Positions 26,917 through 34,993 of a stretch of 34,993 nucleotides of DNA are shown here, in pieces. The notes under the pieces are model-generated. The model did no database searches and had not been told where the DNA came from. It saw nothing but the letters and a program-made list of their open reading frames with translations. The first letter of the stretch is position 1, and every line of letters begins with the position of its first letter. The translations under genes were made by a program, and so were the position numbers. The stretch spans positions 1 through 34,993 of the forward strand of contig JAGWMX010000021.1 of the NCBI GenBank assembly GCA_028871525.1. The letters are read 5' to 3'. This DNA comes from Gammaproteobacteria bacterium (GTDB taxonomy: Bacteria > Pseudomonadota > Gammaproteobacteria > Nevskiales > Nevskiaceae).

Positions 26917-27903
26917 ATGCGCATTGTCGTTGATGTTCATACTCATATGTTTTCACGCCGCTGGCTCGAGCTGCTCGACGAGCGGGGTGGACCGGACCTG
27001 GAAATCCGGGAGAGCGTTGACAGCCCGCTGACTCTCTACCAGCGCGGCGCCAGCTTCTGTGTGCTGGAAGACGCTCATTTCGACTATGCAGCGCGGATCC
27101 GCAATATGAACGCTGCGGGCGTCGATGTGGCCGTGATCACCCTTCCCGCACCGAGCGTATTCTGGGGCGATGCAGAGACAAGCAGTGCCGCCGCCCGACT
27201 CGCAAACGACGAATTCGCACAAGCTGCAGCGAAATATCCAGACCGCATCCGCTGGATGGCATCACTGCCTTGGCAATATCCGGAACTCGCGATCGAGGAA
27301 CTCGATCGCGCCTGCCGCGCGGGAGCAGTGGGTGTTCTCACTCTCGGTAATATCGCGGGACAGAGCCTCATTGCCCCTCATTTTGTCCCGGTCTGGGGCG
27401 CAATTGATGAGCGCAGGTTACCCGTGCTTCTCCACCCCACGGTACCGCCCGGCATCGATGCGCTTGATCTAAATCGCTACGCACTCGTCGCTTCAACCGG
27501 TTTCATGGTGGACACAACGGTCGCGGTCGCGAAGATGATTTTCGATGGTTTCTTCGATCGCTTTCCAAACTTGAAGCTAATCGCCGCCCATGCCGGTGCA
27601 ACATTGCCCTATCTCGCCGGGCGCTTCGACCGCGTATTCGAGCGTACGGATCGGGCGAAGACGCATATCTCACGGCCGCCGAGCGAATATTTGAAACACA
27701 TTTATTACGATGCTGTCACTTATCAAAAAGAGACGCTGGATCTTTGCATTTCGGTCGCAGGCGCAGAGCACGTTCTCTACGGCTCTGATTATCCATTCAA
27801 TATTGGCGACATGGCGGGCTGTCTCGAACGAGTTAACCGTCTGCCTGCGGATCAGCGCGGACTGGTGGGTGGGGAGAATGCGAGAACCATTTTCGGCTTT
27901 TAG
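26917..27903 (+). CDS. Amidohydrolase, ACMSD-like decarboxylase family
   Basis: A 328-residue TIM-barrel protein of the amidohydrolase-2 family, similar in length and motifs to aminocarboxymuconate-semialdehyde decarboxylase (ACMSD) and related non-oxidative decarboxylases. Metal ligands visible are His8 and His10 (VDVHTHMF), His173 (VLLHPTVPPG), His225 (IAAHAGATLPYLAGRFD) and Asp291 (YGSDYPFNI). GVDVAVITLPAPSVFWGD is also typical. A Zn-dependent C-C cleaving or hydrolytic role on a carboxylated ring or muconate is likely; the substrate is not shown. The gene lies 133 bp after the MocR gene and carries the shared operator leader, so it is a probable direct target. TAGGAAG precedes the ATG. 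Confidence 0.87.
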   Translation: MRIVVDVHTHMFSRRWLELLDERGGPDLEIRESVDSPLTLYQRGASFCVLEDAHFDYAARIRNMNAAGVDVAVITLPAPSVFWGDAETSSAAARLANDEFAQAAAKYPDRIRWMASLPWQYPELAIEELDRACRAGAVGVLTLGNIAGQSLIAPHFVPVWGAIDERRLPVLLHPTVPPGIDALDLNRYALVASTGFMVDTTVAVAKMIFDGFFDRFPNLKLIAAHAGATLPYLAGRFDRVFERTDRAKTHISRPPSEYLKHIYYDAVTYQKETLDLCISVAGAEHVLYGSDYPFNIGDMAGCLERVNRLPADQRGLVGGENARTIFGF

Positions 27904-27940
27904 CGGCACAAATATCGAGTGCCGAGGCCGTACGGGAACC

Positions 27941-28033
27941 CGATCCCAGCCCTCGTTCGTTCTCGCGGTGCTCGGCAGTGCCATAGGGTTCGGCAACATC
28001 TGGCGTTTTCGCCATGAGGGAGGAGGACGATGA
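27941..28033 (+). pseudogene. N-terminal fragment of a sodium:neurotransmitter-type symporter
   Basis: The frame reads RSQPSFVLAVLGSAIGFGNI followed by WRF. This is the first transmembrane segment and Na-site signature of NSS-family transporters (typically FILAxxGSAIGLGNIWRFP). It then degenerates into RHEGGGR and stops at 28031-28033, one base after the A of the TonB receptor ATG (28030). No start codon or remaining transporter is seen. The purine-rich 3' part now acts as the ribosome binding site of the receptor gene. Confidence 0.6.
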
Positions 28034-31000
28034 AACTCAGTGCACAGGGCAAGCTTCAGTTGGCGGCAAAGCTCGTATTTGCGACCGGCGCCAGTTCGGT
28101 GCTGGGCGTAGCGCACGCGACAGCGACCAGTGATGTCCCGGCCAGCGGCGCCTCCGCATCGGATTCAAATCTGAAGGTCGCTCAGGCTGGCGGAACCGCG
28201 CCCTCGACGGCGACCGCCGGCGCCAACGCGGCGCCGGTGCAACTGCAGGGCGTCGAGGTCACCGGTTCGCGCATCAAACAACCGACGTTGACGGGTTCCG
28301 CGGCGCTGCAGTCGATCAACAACAAAGAACTCAAGCTCGAAGGTACAGTCAGTGTCGATTCACTGCTGAACAACTTGCCGTCGGCGTTCACGACCTCGGC
28401 CACGGCAATCGACACCGGCGCCAGCGTCGCCACCGTCGATCTGCGCAGACTGGGCGCCAACCGCACTTTGGTGCTGATCGATGGCAAACGCATGGTGCCC
28501 GGCGATCCATCCTCGACCGGTGGCACTGCGGCTAATCTGAACTTCATCCCGGCGGCATTGGTCGAGCGCGTTGATGTACTGACCGGGGGCGCGTCAGCGG
28601 TATACGGCTCGGATGCCATCTCCGGCGTCGTCAACTTCATCATGAAGAAAGATTTCGACGGCTTCAGCATCGACGGGCAAGGGAGCCGAACCGACAGCGG
28701 CGATGCGACCAACTACACGACTAATCTCATTTGGGGCAGCAACTTCTCCGGTGGCGCCGGCAATGTCACACTGTATGCCGGCTATACCCGGTTCGATGCA
28801 TTGACAGTCGGCGCGCGGGATTTTTCGAAATTCCTGCTTGGCACCAACCGCGCCGGCACTCAGCACTTCCTATTGGGCTCGTCCAACATTCCAGATGGCC
28901 GATTCGTCAGTTACGATGAACCGCCGGGCTCGAATGTAATGATCTTGGATCCAAACGGTTCCAGAACATTTGTCCCGGATGATGGCCGCGTGTTCAGGAC
29001 TCAGGCCACCGCGTTGCAGCGGCCGGACAAGCGCTACACGCTGGGCGGCTTCGCACATCGGCAGTTCGATTCACATTTCGACGTCTACGGCAGCGCGATG
29101 TTCATGACGGATACAGTGAGCAATCTGCTGGCGCCCGGCGGGACATTCTTCCGTACTTTCAACATCAACTGCGATAACCCGTTGTTGTCGGGTCAGGAAC
29201 GGGGGTTTTTGTGTCCGAATGCAGGTCAGACCGAGGCGAACGTGTCGATTGGCAAGCGGACGGTCGAATTCGGAGCCCGACGGGACGACATGCGTAACAC
29301 TGAATATCGCATCGCTTTCGGGCTTCGCGGCGATATCGTCGACAACTGGTCTTACGATGTTTCTGCGCAGCGCAGCGAAACCATCTTTTCGCTGGCGCAC
29401 TTGAACGACGTCTCAGCGCAGCGCACGCAACAAGCCTTGCAGGTCACCACCGATAGTAGCGGCAACCCGGTGTGTATCGATCCAACCGGGGGCTGCGTGC
29501 CGCTGGATCTGTTCCAGGTCGGCCAGATTACCCCCGCGCAAGGGAATTTCGTCTCGGTCCCGGCCGTCCAACAAGGCAACACAGTGGAGCAAGTAGTAAC
29601 TGCCTCGATTACCGGTGATCTCGGGCGGTACGGACTCCGCAGCCCATTCGCGAAACGCGGCACACAGCTTGCCGGCGGCTTCGAGTACCGAACCGAGGCC
29701 CTCGACTTCCGCCCAGACCAGGAGTTCGCCTCCGGTGACCTCGGGGAGGGTTTAGTGACTCCACCAGTCAGCGGACGCTTCAACGTTCGAGACTGGTTCA
29801 GCGAACTGCAGTTGCCGATCGCTGAAGGACTGCCGTTCGTCAAGCTGCTGCAGCTCGATACTGCCTACCGCTTGTCCGACTACAAGATCGCAAGCCGCTC
29901 CAGCGAACTCTTCACGCATGCCTACAAATTTGGCCTGCGTTACGCACCGGTGGATGACATCGCCTTCCGCGCGAGTTGGAACCGAGCGGTACGCGCACCG
30001 GATCTCAACGAACTATTTTTCCCGACTTCGCTGCAGGTCTTTAACGGCAGCGATCCCTGCGCCGGTTCGACGCCGCAAGCGACTCTGGCCCAATGTGAGC
30101 GCAGCGGAGTCACACCGGCACAGTTCGGAAACATCCTGAACTGCCCCACGGGTCAGTGCAACTTAAAATTCGGAGGCAACACGAATCTGAACCCCGAGAA
30201 AGCCATCACCCGCCAGGCGGGAATCGTACTGACGCCACGCTTCCTTAAAGGCTTCACCGGCACCATCGACTACTACAATATCGTGTTGAGCGGAGCGATC
30301 GGCACGATTGCACCCCAGACCGTGCTCAGTGAGTGTCTGACCAACGGACAGTTCTGCGAACAGATTCATCGTGGCGCGGCGGGCCAGTTGTTCGGCGGAC
30401 CGACCAATTTCGTCGGCGCCACCAACTTGAACACCGGATTCATCAAAGAACGCGGGGTCGACTTCGATTTCAACTACAGCCGCTACCTGAACGACCTGGG
30501 CCTGGGTGACAACGGTCGAGTAGATATCAATTTCGTTGGCACTTACTTAAATTCATTTCAGCGCAAAAATACGCCGACTTCGTCGGCGTTCGAGTGTGCC
30601 GGACGCTTCGGCGTGGTCTGTGGAGTGCCTTTGGCGCGTTGGCGTCACAAGATGCGAGCGACCTGGGAAAACCCGCTGGGCATGGTGCCCGGCTTCGCGC
30701 TGTCGCTGCAGTGGCGCTATATCGGCTCCGCTGCTCTGGACGCGAATCAGAGCAGCAACTCTCAACTCAATCCAACGGGAAGCTCCTTCAATCGGATCGA
30801 CGGCGTGATCCCGGCCAAGCAATATACGGACTTGACTATGACTTACCGGCTGCCGATCAGCACCCAGGATGTGACGTTGCGGTTCGGCATCAACAACCTC
30901 GGTGCCGAAGGCCCGCCAATAATCTCCGTCTTCCAGCTGCCGTCAATTTCAACAACCAGCATCGCGCCCAACACCTTTCCGAGCGTCTATGACACCCTGG

Positions 31001-31041
31001 GTCGGGTTTTCTTCCTCGGCGTGACCGCCGATTTCCGCTGA
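28030..31041 (+). CDS. TonB-dependent outer-membrane receptor
   Basis: A 1003-residue receptor of the large Xanthomonadales/Nevskiales type. A signal peptide spans about residues 1-31 (ending VAHATA). A low-complexity linker follows, then the plug domain: VQLQGVEVTGSRIKQPTLTG, DLRRLGANRTLVLIDGKRM, ERVDVLTGGASAVYGSDAIS and GVVNFIMKK. The barrel has the usual NRAVRAPDLNELFFPTSLQV segment and ends in an aromatic strand with terminal LGVTADFR. It transports a ligand across the outer membrane with TonB energy. Position between amidohydrolase and decarboxylase suggests import of the pathway substrate. GGGAGGAGG lies just before ATG 28030. It has no own three-site operator. Confidence 0.95.
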   Translation: MKLSAQGKLQLAAKLVFATGASSVLGVAHATATSDVPASGASASDSNLKVAQAGGTAPSTATAGANAAPVQLQGVEVTGSRIKQPTLTGSAALQSINNKELKLEGTVSVDSLLNNLPSAFTTSATAIDTGASVATVDLRRLGANRTLVLIDGKRMVPGDPSSTGGTAANLNFIPAALVERVDVLTGGASAVYGSDAISGVVNFIMKKDFDGFSIDGQGSRTDSGDATNYTTNLIWGSNFSGGAGNVTLYAGYTRFDALTVGARDFSKFLLGTNRAGTQHFLLGSSNIPDGRFVSYDEPPGSNVMILDPNGSRTFVPDDGRVFRTQATALQRPDKRYTLGGFAHRQFDSHFDVYGSAMFMTDTVSNLLAPGGTFFRTFNINCDNPLLSGQERGFLCPNAGQTEANVSIGKRTVEFGARRDDMRNTEYRIAFGLRGDIVDNWSYDVSAQRSETIFSLAHLNDVSAQRTQQALQVTTDSSGNPVCIDPTGGCVPLDLFQVGQITPAQGNFVSVPAVQQGNTVEQVVTASITGDLGRYGLRSPFAKRGTQLAGGFEYRTEALDFRPDQEFASGDLGEGLVTPPVSGRFNVRDWFSELQLPIAEGLPFVKLLQLDTAYRLSDYKIASRSSELFTHAYKFGLRYAPVDDIAFRASWNRAVRAPDLNELFFPTSLQVFNGSDPCAGSTPQATLAQCERSGVTPAQFGNILNCPTGQCNLKFGGNTNLNPEKAITRQAGIVLTPRFLKGFTGTIDYYNIVLSGAIGTIAPQTVLSECLTNGQFCEQIHRGAAGQLFGGPTNFVGATNLNTGFIKERGVDFDFNYSRYLNDLGLGDNGRVDINFVGTYLNSFQRKNTPTSSAFECAGRFGVVCGVPLARWRHKMRATWENPLGMVPGFALSLQWRYIGSAALDANQSSNSQLNPTGSSFNRIDGVIPAKQYTDLTMTYRLPISTQDVTLRFGINNLGAEGPPIISVFQLPSISTTSIAPNTFPSVYDTLGRVFFLGVTADFR

Positions 31042-31229
31042 TGCTCACAGCAATTGATGCATATACCCATGCCATTGAAGGGGCAGGCCGACTGAATAAA
31101 AACAATCTCCACGCACTGCACACCCGCGGGTAGAGTGCATCGGCAAAGTGCCAAGACCTTGCGCGCACATGATATACGCCACCCCGAAGCTGGAATCGCC
31201 GATGGCCGGTCTGCCGTAAGGAGGGCGCC

Positions 31230-32681
31230 ATGAGCGATCAAAGTCGAGGCGATGACTGGGCATCGCTCAGCCTGTCCGAAGACGAGATGCGGCGGCTCGG
31301 CTATGCCGTGGTCGACCTCATCATCGCCTATCACCGCTCGCTCGGTAGCCAACCGCTGGTGAACGCGCCGGATTGCAGCGCTCACAGCGTCGATATTCAA
31401 TCATCATCACCGTTCCCGGAGGTTGGGCAAGCGCCCATGCAAGTGCTGACCAAGGTTAAAGAGGCGGTTCTCGCCGACATGATTCACGTCTCTGACCCGC
31501 GTTTTTTCGGATATATCCCCAGCCCCGGCAACTTCGTGGGCGCAATGGCGGACGCGCTGGCTTCCGGCTTTAACGTTTTCGCCGGCACCGCCAGCCATTG
31601 CCGCGGACCGACGCAGGTGGAAACCGCCTGCTGCCGCTGGCTCGCGTCGCTGGCGGGCCTGCCGGACACGGCCGGCGGGACGTTCGTCAGCGGCGGCTCG
31701 GTCGCCAACCTCACCGCTGTCGTTCTCGCCCGTCATCGGATCCTCGGCGACAGCATTGCCGATGCCCGGGCCTATTGTTCCGATCAGACGCATTCCTCGC
31801 TGGACCGCGCCTTCAGGATCTTGGGTTTCGGGAACAACCAGCTCGTCCGCATCCCTTCGGACACGGACTTCCGTGCCGATCCCGAAGCACTGTGGTCACG
31901 GCTCCGAACCGACCGTGCGGCAGGATTACGGCCTTTCCTGGTGATCGGCAACCTGGGGACCACCAGCACCGGCGCCGCCGATCCGCTCGGCGCGCTCGCC
32001 GAGATTGCAGTCACCGAAAACATCTGGTTGCACGTCGACGCCGCCTACGGTGGCGGCGCGCTGCTGAATCCGCACAAGCGTGCGGAATTTGCCGACGTCG
32101 GGCGTGCGCACTCGGTCACCATGGACCAGCACAAGTGGTTTTTCCAGCCTATCGAATGTGCCAGTCTGCTGGTCCGGGACATGTCGTGGCTGCATGAATT
32201 CTTCCATGCGACGCCTTCCTATCTGAAGGACTCTGCTGCGGCAGAAGAGGGGATCAACTATCGGGACCACGGAATCCAACTCACCCGTGGCTTCCGCGCC
32301 CTGAAGCTGTGGATGTCGCTACAGACCTTCGGCGTGCAGGCTTTTGCCGCGGCTGTCGAGCACGGTCTGCGCATGGCCGAGGAAGCAGAGTCACTGCTGC
32401 GCGCACGACCTGGCTGGAGCATTATATCGCCGGCGACCCTCGGCATTGTTTCATTCCGTTTTGAAATGGTCGGCCTCGGCGAGCTGGCGCTGGATAGGCT
32501 CAATGAATCGATTAATCGCGCGCTCGTGTCCGAAGGCAAGGCCTTTACCACCACGACTGAACTCCGCGGCAGGAAAGTTCTGCGTCTGTGCACCATCAAT
32601 CCCCGCATGGAACTCCGACATATCCGGCAAACGATCGGGCGGCTGGACGCAATCGCCCGGCAACTCACCAACCCGCACTAG
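31230..32681 (+). CDS. Group II pyridoxal-dependent decarboxylase (aromatic amino-acid type)
   Basis: A 483-residue PLP decarboxylase related to aromatic L-amino-acid, tyrosine and tryptophan decarboxylases. Key features are VGAMADALASGFNVFAGTAS near residue 110, GTFVSGGSVANLTAVVLARH, the PLP-contacting Asp270 in LHVDAAYGGGALL, and the Schiff-base Lys302 in TMDQHKWFFQPIE. The segment GIQLTRGFRALKLWMSLQTF follows. AAGGAGG precedes ATG 31230. It is nine bases upstream of the CMD gene and so heads a tight operon. The product would be an amine such as tryptamine or tyramine, or another decarboxylated compound. Residues alone do not decide the substrate. Confidence 0.92.
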   Translation: MSDQSRGDDWASLSLSEDEMRRLGYAVVDLIIAYHRSLGSQPLVNAPDCSAHSVDIQSSSPFPEVGQAPMQVLTKVKEAVLADMIHVSDPRFFGYIPSPGNFVGAMADALASGFNVFAGTASHCRGPTQVETACCRWLASLAGLPDTAGGTFVSGGSVANLTAVVLARHRILGDSIADARAYCSDQTHSSLDRAFRILGFGNNQLVRIPSDTDFRADPEALWSRLRTDRAAGLRPFLVIGNLGTTSTGAADPLGALAEIAVTENIWLHVDAAYGGGALLNPHKRAEFADVGRAHSVTMDQHKWFFQPIECASLLVRDMSWLHEFFHATPSYLKDSAAAEEGINYRDHGIQLTRGFRALKLWMSLQTFGVQAFAAAVEHGLRMAEEAESLLRARPGWSIISPATLGIVSFRFEMVGLGELALDRLNESINRALVSEGKAFTTTTELRGRKVLRLCTINPRMELRHIRQTIGRLDAIARQLTNPH

Positions 32682-32690
32682 GAGTCTACG

Positions 32691-33311
32691 ATGAGCCACT
32701 TGAATCCTTTGCCGCGAACTGCGAACCCGGAACTCGAGGAAGAATTCGCACTTTTAGAACGAATCCTCGGCTTCGTCCCCAACAGTGTTCTGACAATGCA
32801 GCGGCGGCCAAAAATTGTGAAGGGGTTCGCAACATTGACACGCAGCGTCATGGACCCTGAGGGTGAAGTTGAACTCGGCTTCAAGCGGCTGCTCGCCCAT
32901 ATGGCGAGCGCGGCGGCAGGCTGTCAATACTGCGCGGCTCATAGCATTATCGCCGCCCGCATCCACGGCATCAGTGATGAAAAAGTGGAGGCTCTCTGGA
33001 ATTACGAACACAGCCCACTCTACAGTGAAGCCGAACGGGTCGCACTCGAGTTCGCTCGGTGTTCCGGCGCCGTTCCCAATGCCGTGACGCCAGAACTCTT
33101 CGAACGACTTCGTGCCCACTGGAATGAAAAGCAGATTGTGGAGATGCTGGGGGTGGTAGCCCTTTATGGATTCCTCAATCGCTGGAACGACAGTATGGCC
33201 ACTGATCTCGAAGCTCCGGCACTTGCGACCGGCGAGCGATTCCTTGCAAAACACGGCTGGAATGCGGGGAAACACAGCGGACGAGGCAGGAAGGCAACAA
33301 GCGGATCGTAA
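32691..33311 (+). CDS. Carboxymuconolactone decarboxylase / AhpD-family protein
   Basis: A 206-residue all-helical protein of the CMD/AhpD superfamily. The active motif C-x2-C-x2-H is Cys78, Cys81 and His84 in AAAGCQYCAAHSI, as in AhpD-type alkylhydroperoxidases, where the two Cys cycle between thiol and disulfide. The N-terminus has NPELEEEFALLERILGFVPN, which is common in this subgroup. It may remove peroxide or catalyse a small ring-product step; the exact reaction is unknown. TAGGAG lies before ATG 32691. It sits between the decarboxylase and DUF711 genes with gaps of 9 and 7 bp, so all three are cotranscribed. Confidence 0.9.
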   Translation: MSHLNPLPRTANPELEEEFALLERILGFVPNSVLTMQRRPKIVKGFATLTRSVMDPEGEVELGFKRLLAHMASAAAGCQYCAAHSIIAARIHGISDEKVEALWNYEHSPLYSEAERVALEFARCSGAVPNAVTPELFERLRAHWNEKQIVEMLGVVALYGFLNRWNDSMATDLEAPALATGERFLAKHGWNAGKHSGRGRKATSGS

Positions 33312-33318
33312 ACGAACC

Positions 33319-34572
33319 ATGACAATGACTCGCCGCGCTTTTACCGGTCTTGCCGGGCAAAGTCTGCTGCTGCCCTTCACTTCATCGCTTGGCGCCGCCA
33401 CCACGCCATCCGCCCCCCTGTTCCGCATCCGAACCATCACCGCCGGCATCACTTTACGCAGCGCACGTGATCACGAGGCGATCGAAAAGGCCGCGCATTT
33501 CCTCGGCAGCGCCCGCGCCCGGTACGAGGCAGAAGGCCATGAGGTGCAGACGGTGCGGATCGCCACTCAGCCACTGACCCGCTTTCTTCCCGATTGGGAC
33601 AGCGATCGGGCATTTGACCTCCTGAGGTCGCTCGACCGGCTAGCGAAGGAGCTCGGATTTATACTCGCGTTGGGGCCGGTGATCGAAGATGATCAATCCG
33701 CACAGCATCTGGCGCCCTTTGGTGCGCGCCTTGTTACCGAGACGTCTAGACTCAACTTTTCGGCGACCGTCGCCTCGGCAAAGGGGGGAATACATCGTAA
33801 AACGATTCTGGCCGCGGCCGAGACCGTGGCCGCACTCGCCGCGGTCGGCGAGAAAGGACAGGAGAATTTCCGTTTCGCGGCAGCGGCTCAAGTTCCACCC
33901 GGTTCTCCCTTCTTTCCTGGCGCCTGGCATGAGGGACCCGCGAACTTCGCTCTTGGGCTCGAATCCGCGAATCTTCTCACCGCCGTGTTTCGCTCAGCGG
34001 CAACGCCGGAAGCGGCGCGCATATCCCTTATCGAAGCTCTGGACACAAGTTTCGCCGGCCTCGCCGACACCGCCACCTCCCTTGCCGCCGAGCATGGACG
34101 GGCCTATCTCGGAATCGATACCTCACCCGCGCCCGGCCTCGATGCCAGCATCGGCTCCGCCATCGAGAGACTGTCGGGTGTGCCGTTCGGTGCCCCCTCG
34201 ACCCTTGCTGCCTGTGCCGTCATCACCGATGCGCTTAAAGGCGTAAAGACCAGGAGCTGCGGCCTCTCAGGGCTGATGCTGCCGGTTCTCGAAGACCCGG
34301 TGCTAGCGCAGCGGGCATCTGAAGGGCGGTTCGACTCCGCTCGCTTGCTTCTGTTTTCGAGCGTTTGCGCCACCGGGCTCGACATGGTCCCGCTTCCGGG
34401 GAACATCGGCACACCAAAGCTTGCTCGCATCATTTTGGATGTGGCAGCGCTTGCCACCAAATATCGAAAACCGCTTCTCGCGCGGCTCCTTCCGATTCCA
34501 GGCAAGGACGCCGGCGATGATGTGACTTTCGACAATCCGTTGCTGGCGAATTCCCGTGTGCTTTACCCCTGA
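33319..34572 (+). CDS. DUF711-family protein with Tat signal
   Basis: A 417-residue member of DUF711 (UPF0210 relatives), a family of unknown function. Family features are FRIRTITAGI near the N-terminus, AEHGRAYLGIDTSPAPGLDA, GVPFGAPSTLAACAVITDAL, SCGLSGLMLPVLEDPVLAQR and CATGLDMVPLPGN. It begins MTMTRRAFTGLAGQSLLLPF, a twin-arginine signal with cleavage probably after SSLGA. This suggests a periplasmic location, whereas many DUF711 relatives look cytosolic. It ends NSRVLYP. The start at 33319 is seven bases after the CMD stop, although the frame is open further upstream. Function cannot be stated; it may act on the same imported compound. Confidence 0.85.
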   Translation: MTMTRRAFTGLAGQSLLLPFTSSLGAATTPSAPLFRIRTITAGITLRSARDHEAIEKAAHFLGSARARYEAEGHEVQTVRIATQPLTRFLPDWDSDRAFDLLRSLDRLAKELGFILALGPVIEDDQSAQHLAPFGARLVTETSRLNFSATVASAKGGIHRKTILAAAETVAALAAVGEKGQENFRFAAAAQVPPGSPFFPGAWHEGPANFALGLESANLLTAVFRSAATPEAARISLIEALDTSFAGLADTATSLAAEHGRAYLGIDTSPAPGLDASIGSAIERLSGVPFGAPSTLAACAVITDALKGVKTRSCGLSGLMLPVLEDPVLAQRASEGRFDSARLLLFSSVCATGLDMVPLPGNIGTPKLARIILDVAALATKYRKPLLARLLPIPGKDAGDDVTFDNPLLANSRVLYP

Positions 34573-34664
34573 ACCACCTTCTGGAAAATCAGCCTTTGCG
34601 AAGCGCGGGGTCATGCCAGCGCAGTCGTGTGGCCTCGGGCCGCGCCGCTGTCCCGAAAGAACCC

Positions 34665-34800
34665 CCATACAGTTTTGGCGAAGTAGCGCGATACACAGGT
34701 CCTTATGAGCAAACTGTATCGTCCAAAATGAGGTGGCGCTACATCTTTTGACCGATTTCAAGACACCAGTAAGATTCCACTGTGTCGGCATCGTTCACGT
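34665..34800 (+). promoter_or_regulatory. Operator/leader of the last gene, twin of that at 26762
   Basis: CCATACAGTTT (34665-34675), CGATACACAGG (34689-34699) and inverted AAACTGTATCG (34711-34721), with spacings of 24 and 22 bp, match the amidohydrolase leader. CTACATCTTT (34739-34748) and GTCGGCATCGTTCACGT (34784-34800) follow, then GTAGGAAGACCGAATG. The distance from third site to start codon is 102 bp here and 98 bp in the other leader. The remaining gap from 34573 to 34664 shows no gene. Confidence 0.7.
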
Positions 34801-34823
34801 TTGGGATCAGGTAGGAAGACCGA

Positions 34824-34993
34824 ATGAGCATCATCACCGGAAACCTGCGCGAGCTGTTCGATCTGGCGCGCACCGACATCATGGCCAAGGTCGACGAAGC
34901 CAGGCGGCTGGGACTTCACCCGCCGCTGTTCCCGCCGAAAACAGAAACGCCCGCGCCGGTCCGCTCGCCCAAAGAACAGGCCGCCAAAGAACA
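34824..34993 (+). CDS. Unrecognised gene, 5' part, cut by the window end
   Basis: The first 56 codons of a rightward gene from ATG 34824, with TAGGAAG seven bases upstream. It starts MSIITGNLRELFDLARTDIM, continues with a charged helix (AKVDEARRLGLHPPLFP) and then a Pro/Lys/Glu-rich linker. No signal peptide or known motif is visible. Its leader matches that of the amidohydrolase gene, so it is likely in the same MocR regulon. Its identity cannot be given from this part. Confidence 0.6.
   Translation, partial: MSIITGNLRELFDLARTDIMAKVDEARRLGLHPPLFPPKTETPAPVRSPKEQAAKE

Overview
The window is GC-rich bacterial chromosome. Gene order and protein types point to a gammaproteobacterium near Xanthomonadales or Nevskiales. 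The block infC-rpmI-rplT-pheS-pheT-ihfA-merR-tRNA-Pro is the layout known from Xanthomonas relatives. A large TonB-dependent receptor, an S10 serine carboxypeptidase and a HiPIP agree with this. The species cannot be named from sequence reading alone.

Left part (1-12.4 kb): a decayed transposase (31-834), then an alpha/beta-hydrolase gene broken by a 129-bp palindromic insertion and a frameshift (1222-2255). Leftward genes follow: a DUF2236/patatin pair with overlapping ATGA, and an idh-serA-gor run. Rightward come a small outer-membrane barrel protein, kynureninase and an exported S10 peptidase. The peptidase converges on a CDGSH iron-sulfur gene across a perfect 14-bp hairpin.

Core part (12.5-22.7 kb): rdgC, then the translation operon infC-rpmI-rplT-pheS-pheT-ihfA-merR and tRNA-Pro(GGG). 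infC appears to start at ATC behind a strong Shine-Dalgarno. A YbiR-like anion permease, a Tat-exported HiPIP, and ald on the opposite strand complete this part.

Scar region (22.7-25.2 kb): a frame-broken small gene, a 5' fragment of a tRNA-Arg, remnants of an HTH gene and another ORF, a frameshifted 3'-5' exonuclease, an intact tRNA-Arg(CCT), a dead tyrosine integrase (catalytic Tyr replaced by His, plus a frameshift), and a truncated DDE transposase joined to it. This is an old tRNA-associated integration hotspot.

Right part (25.3-35 kb): an apparently intact gene set. It has a MocR-type (GntR/aminotransferase) regulator, an ACMSD-like amidohydrolase, a 1003-residue TonB-dependent receptor, a group II PLP decarboxylase, an AhpD/CMD-family protein, a Tat-signal DUF711 protein, and the start of an unrecognised gene. 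The amidohydrolase and the last gene have near-identical leaders. Each leader carries three copies of a CGATACAGTTT-like element (two direct, one inverted) at the same spacing, plus an identical 17-bp block before the start codon. My reading is a MocR-controlled uptake and catabolism regulon for an unknown, probably amino-aromatic, compound. It is the best candidate in the window for an undescribed system.
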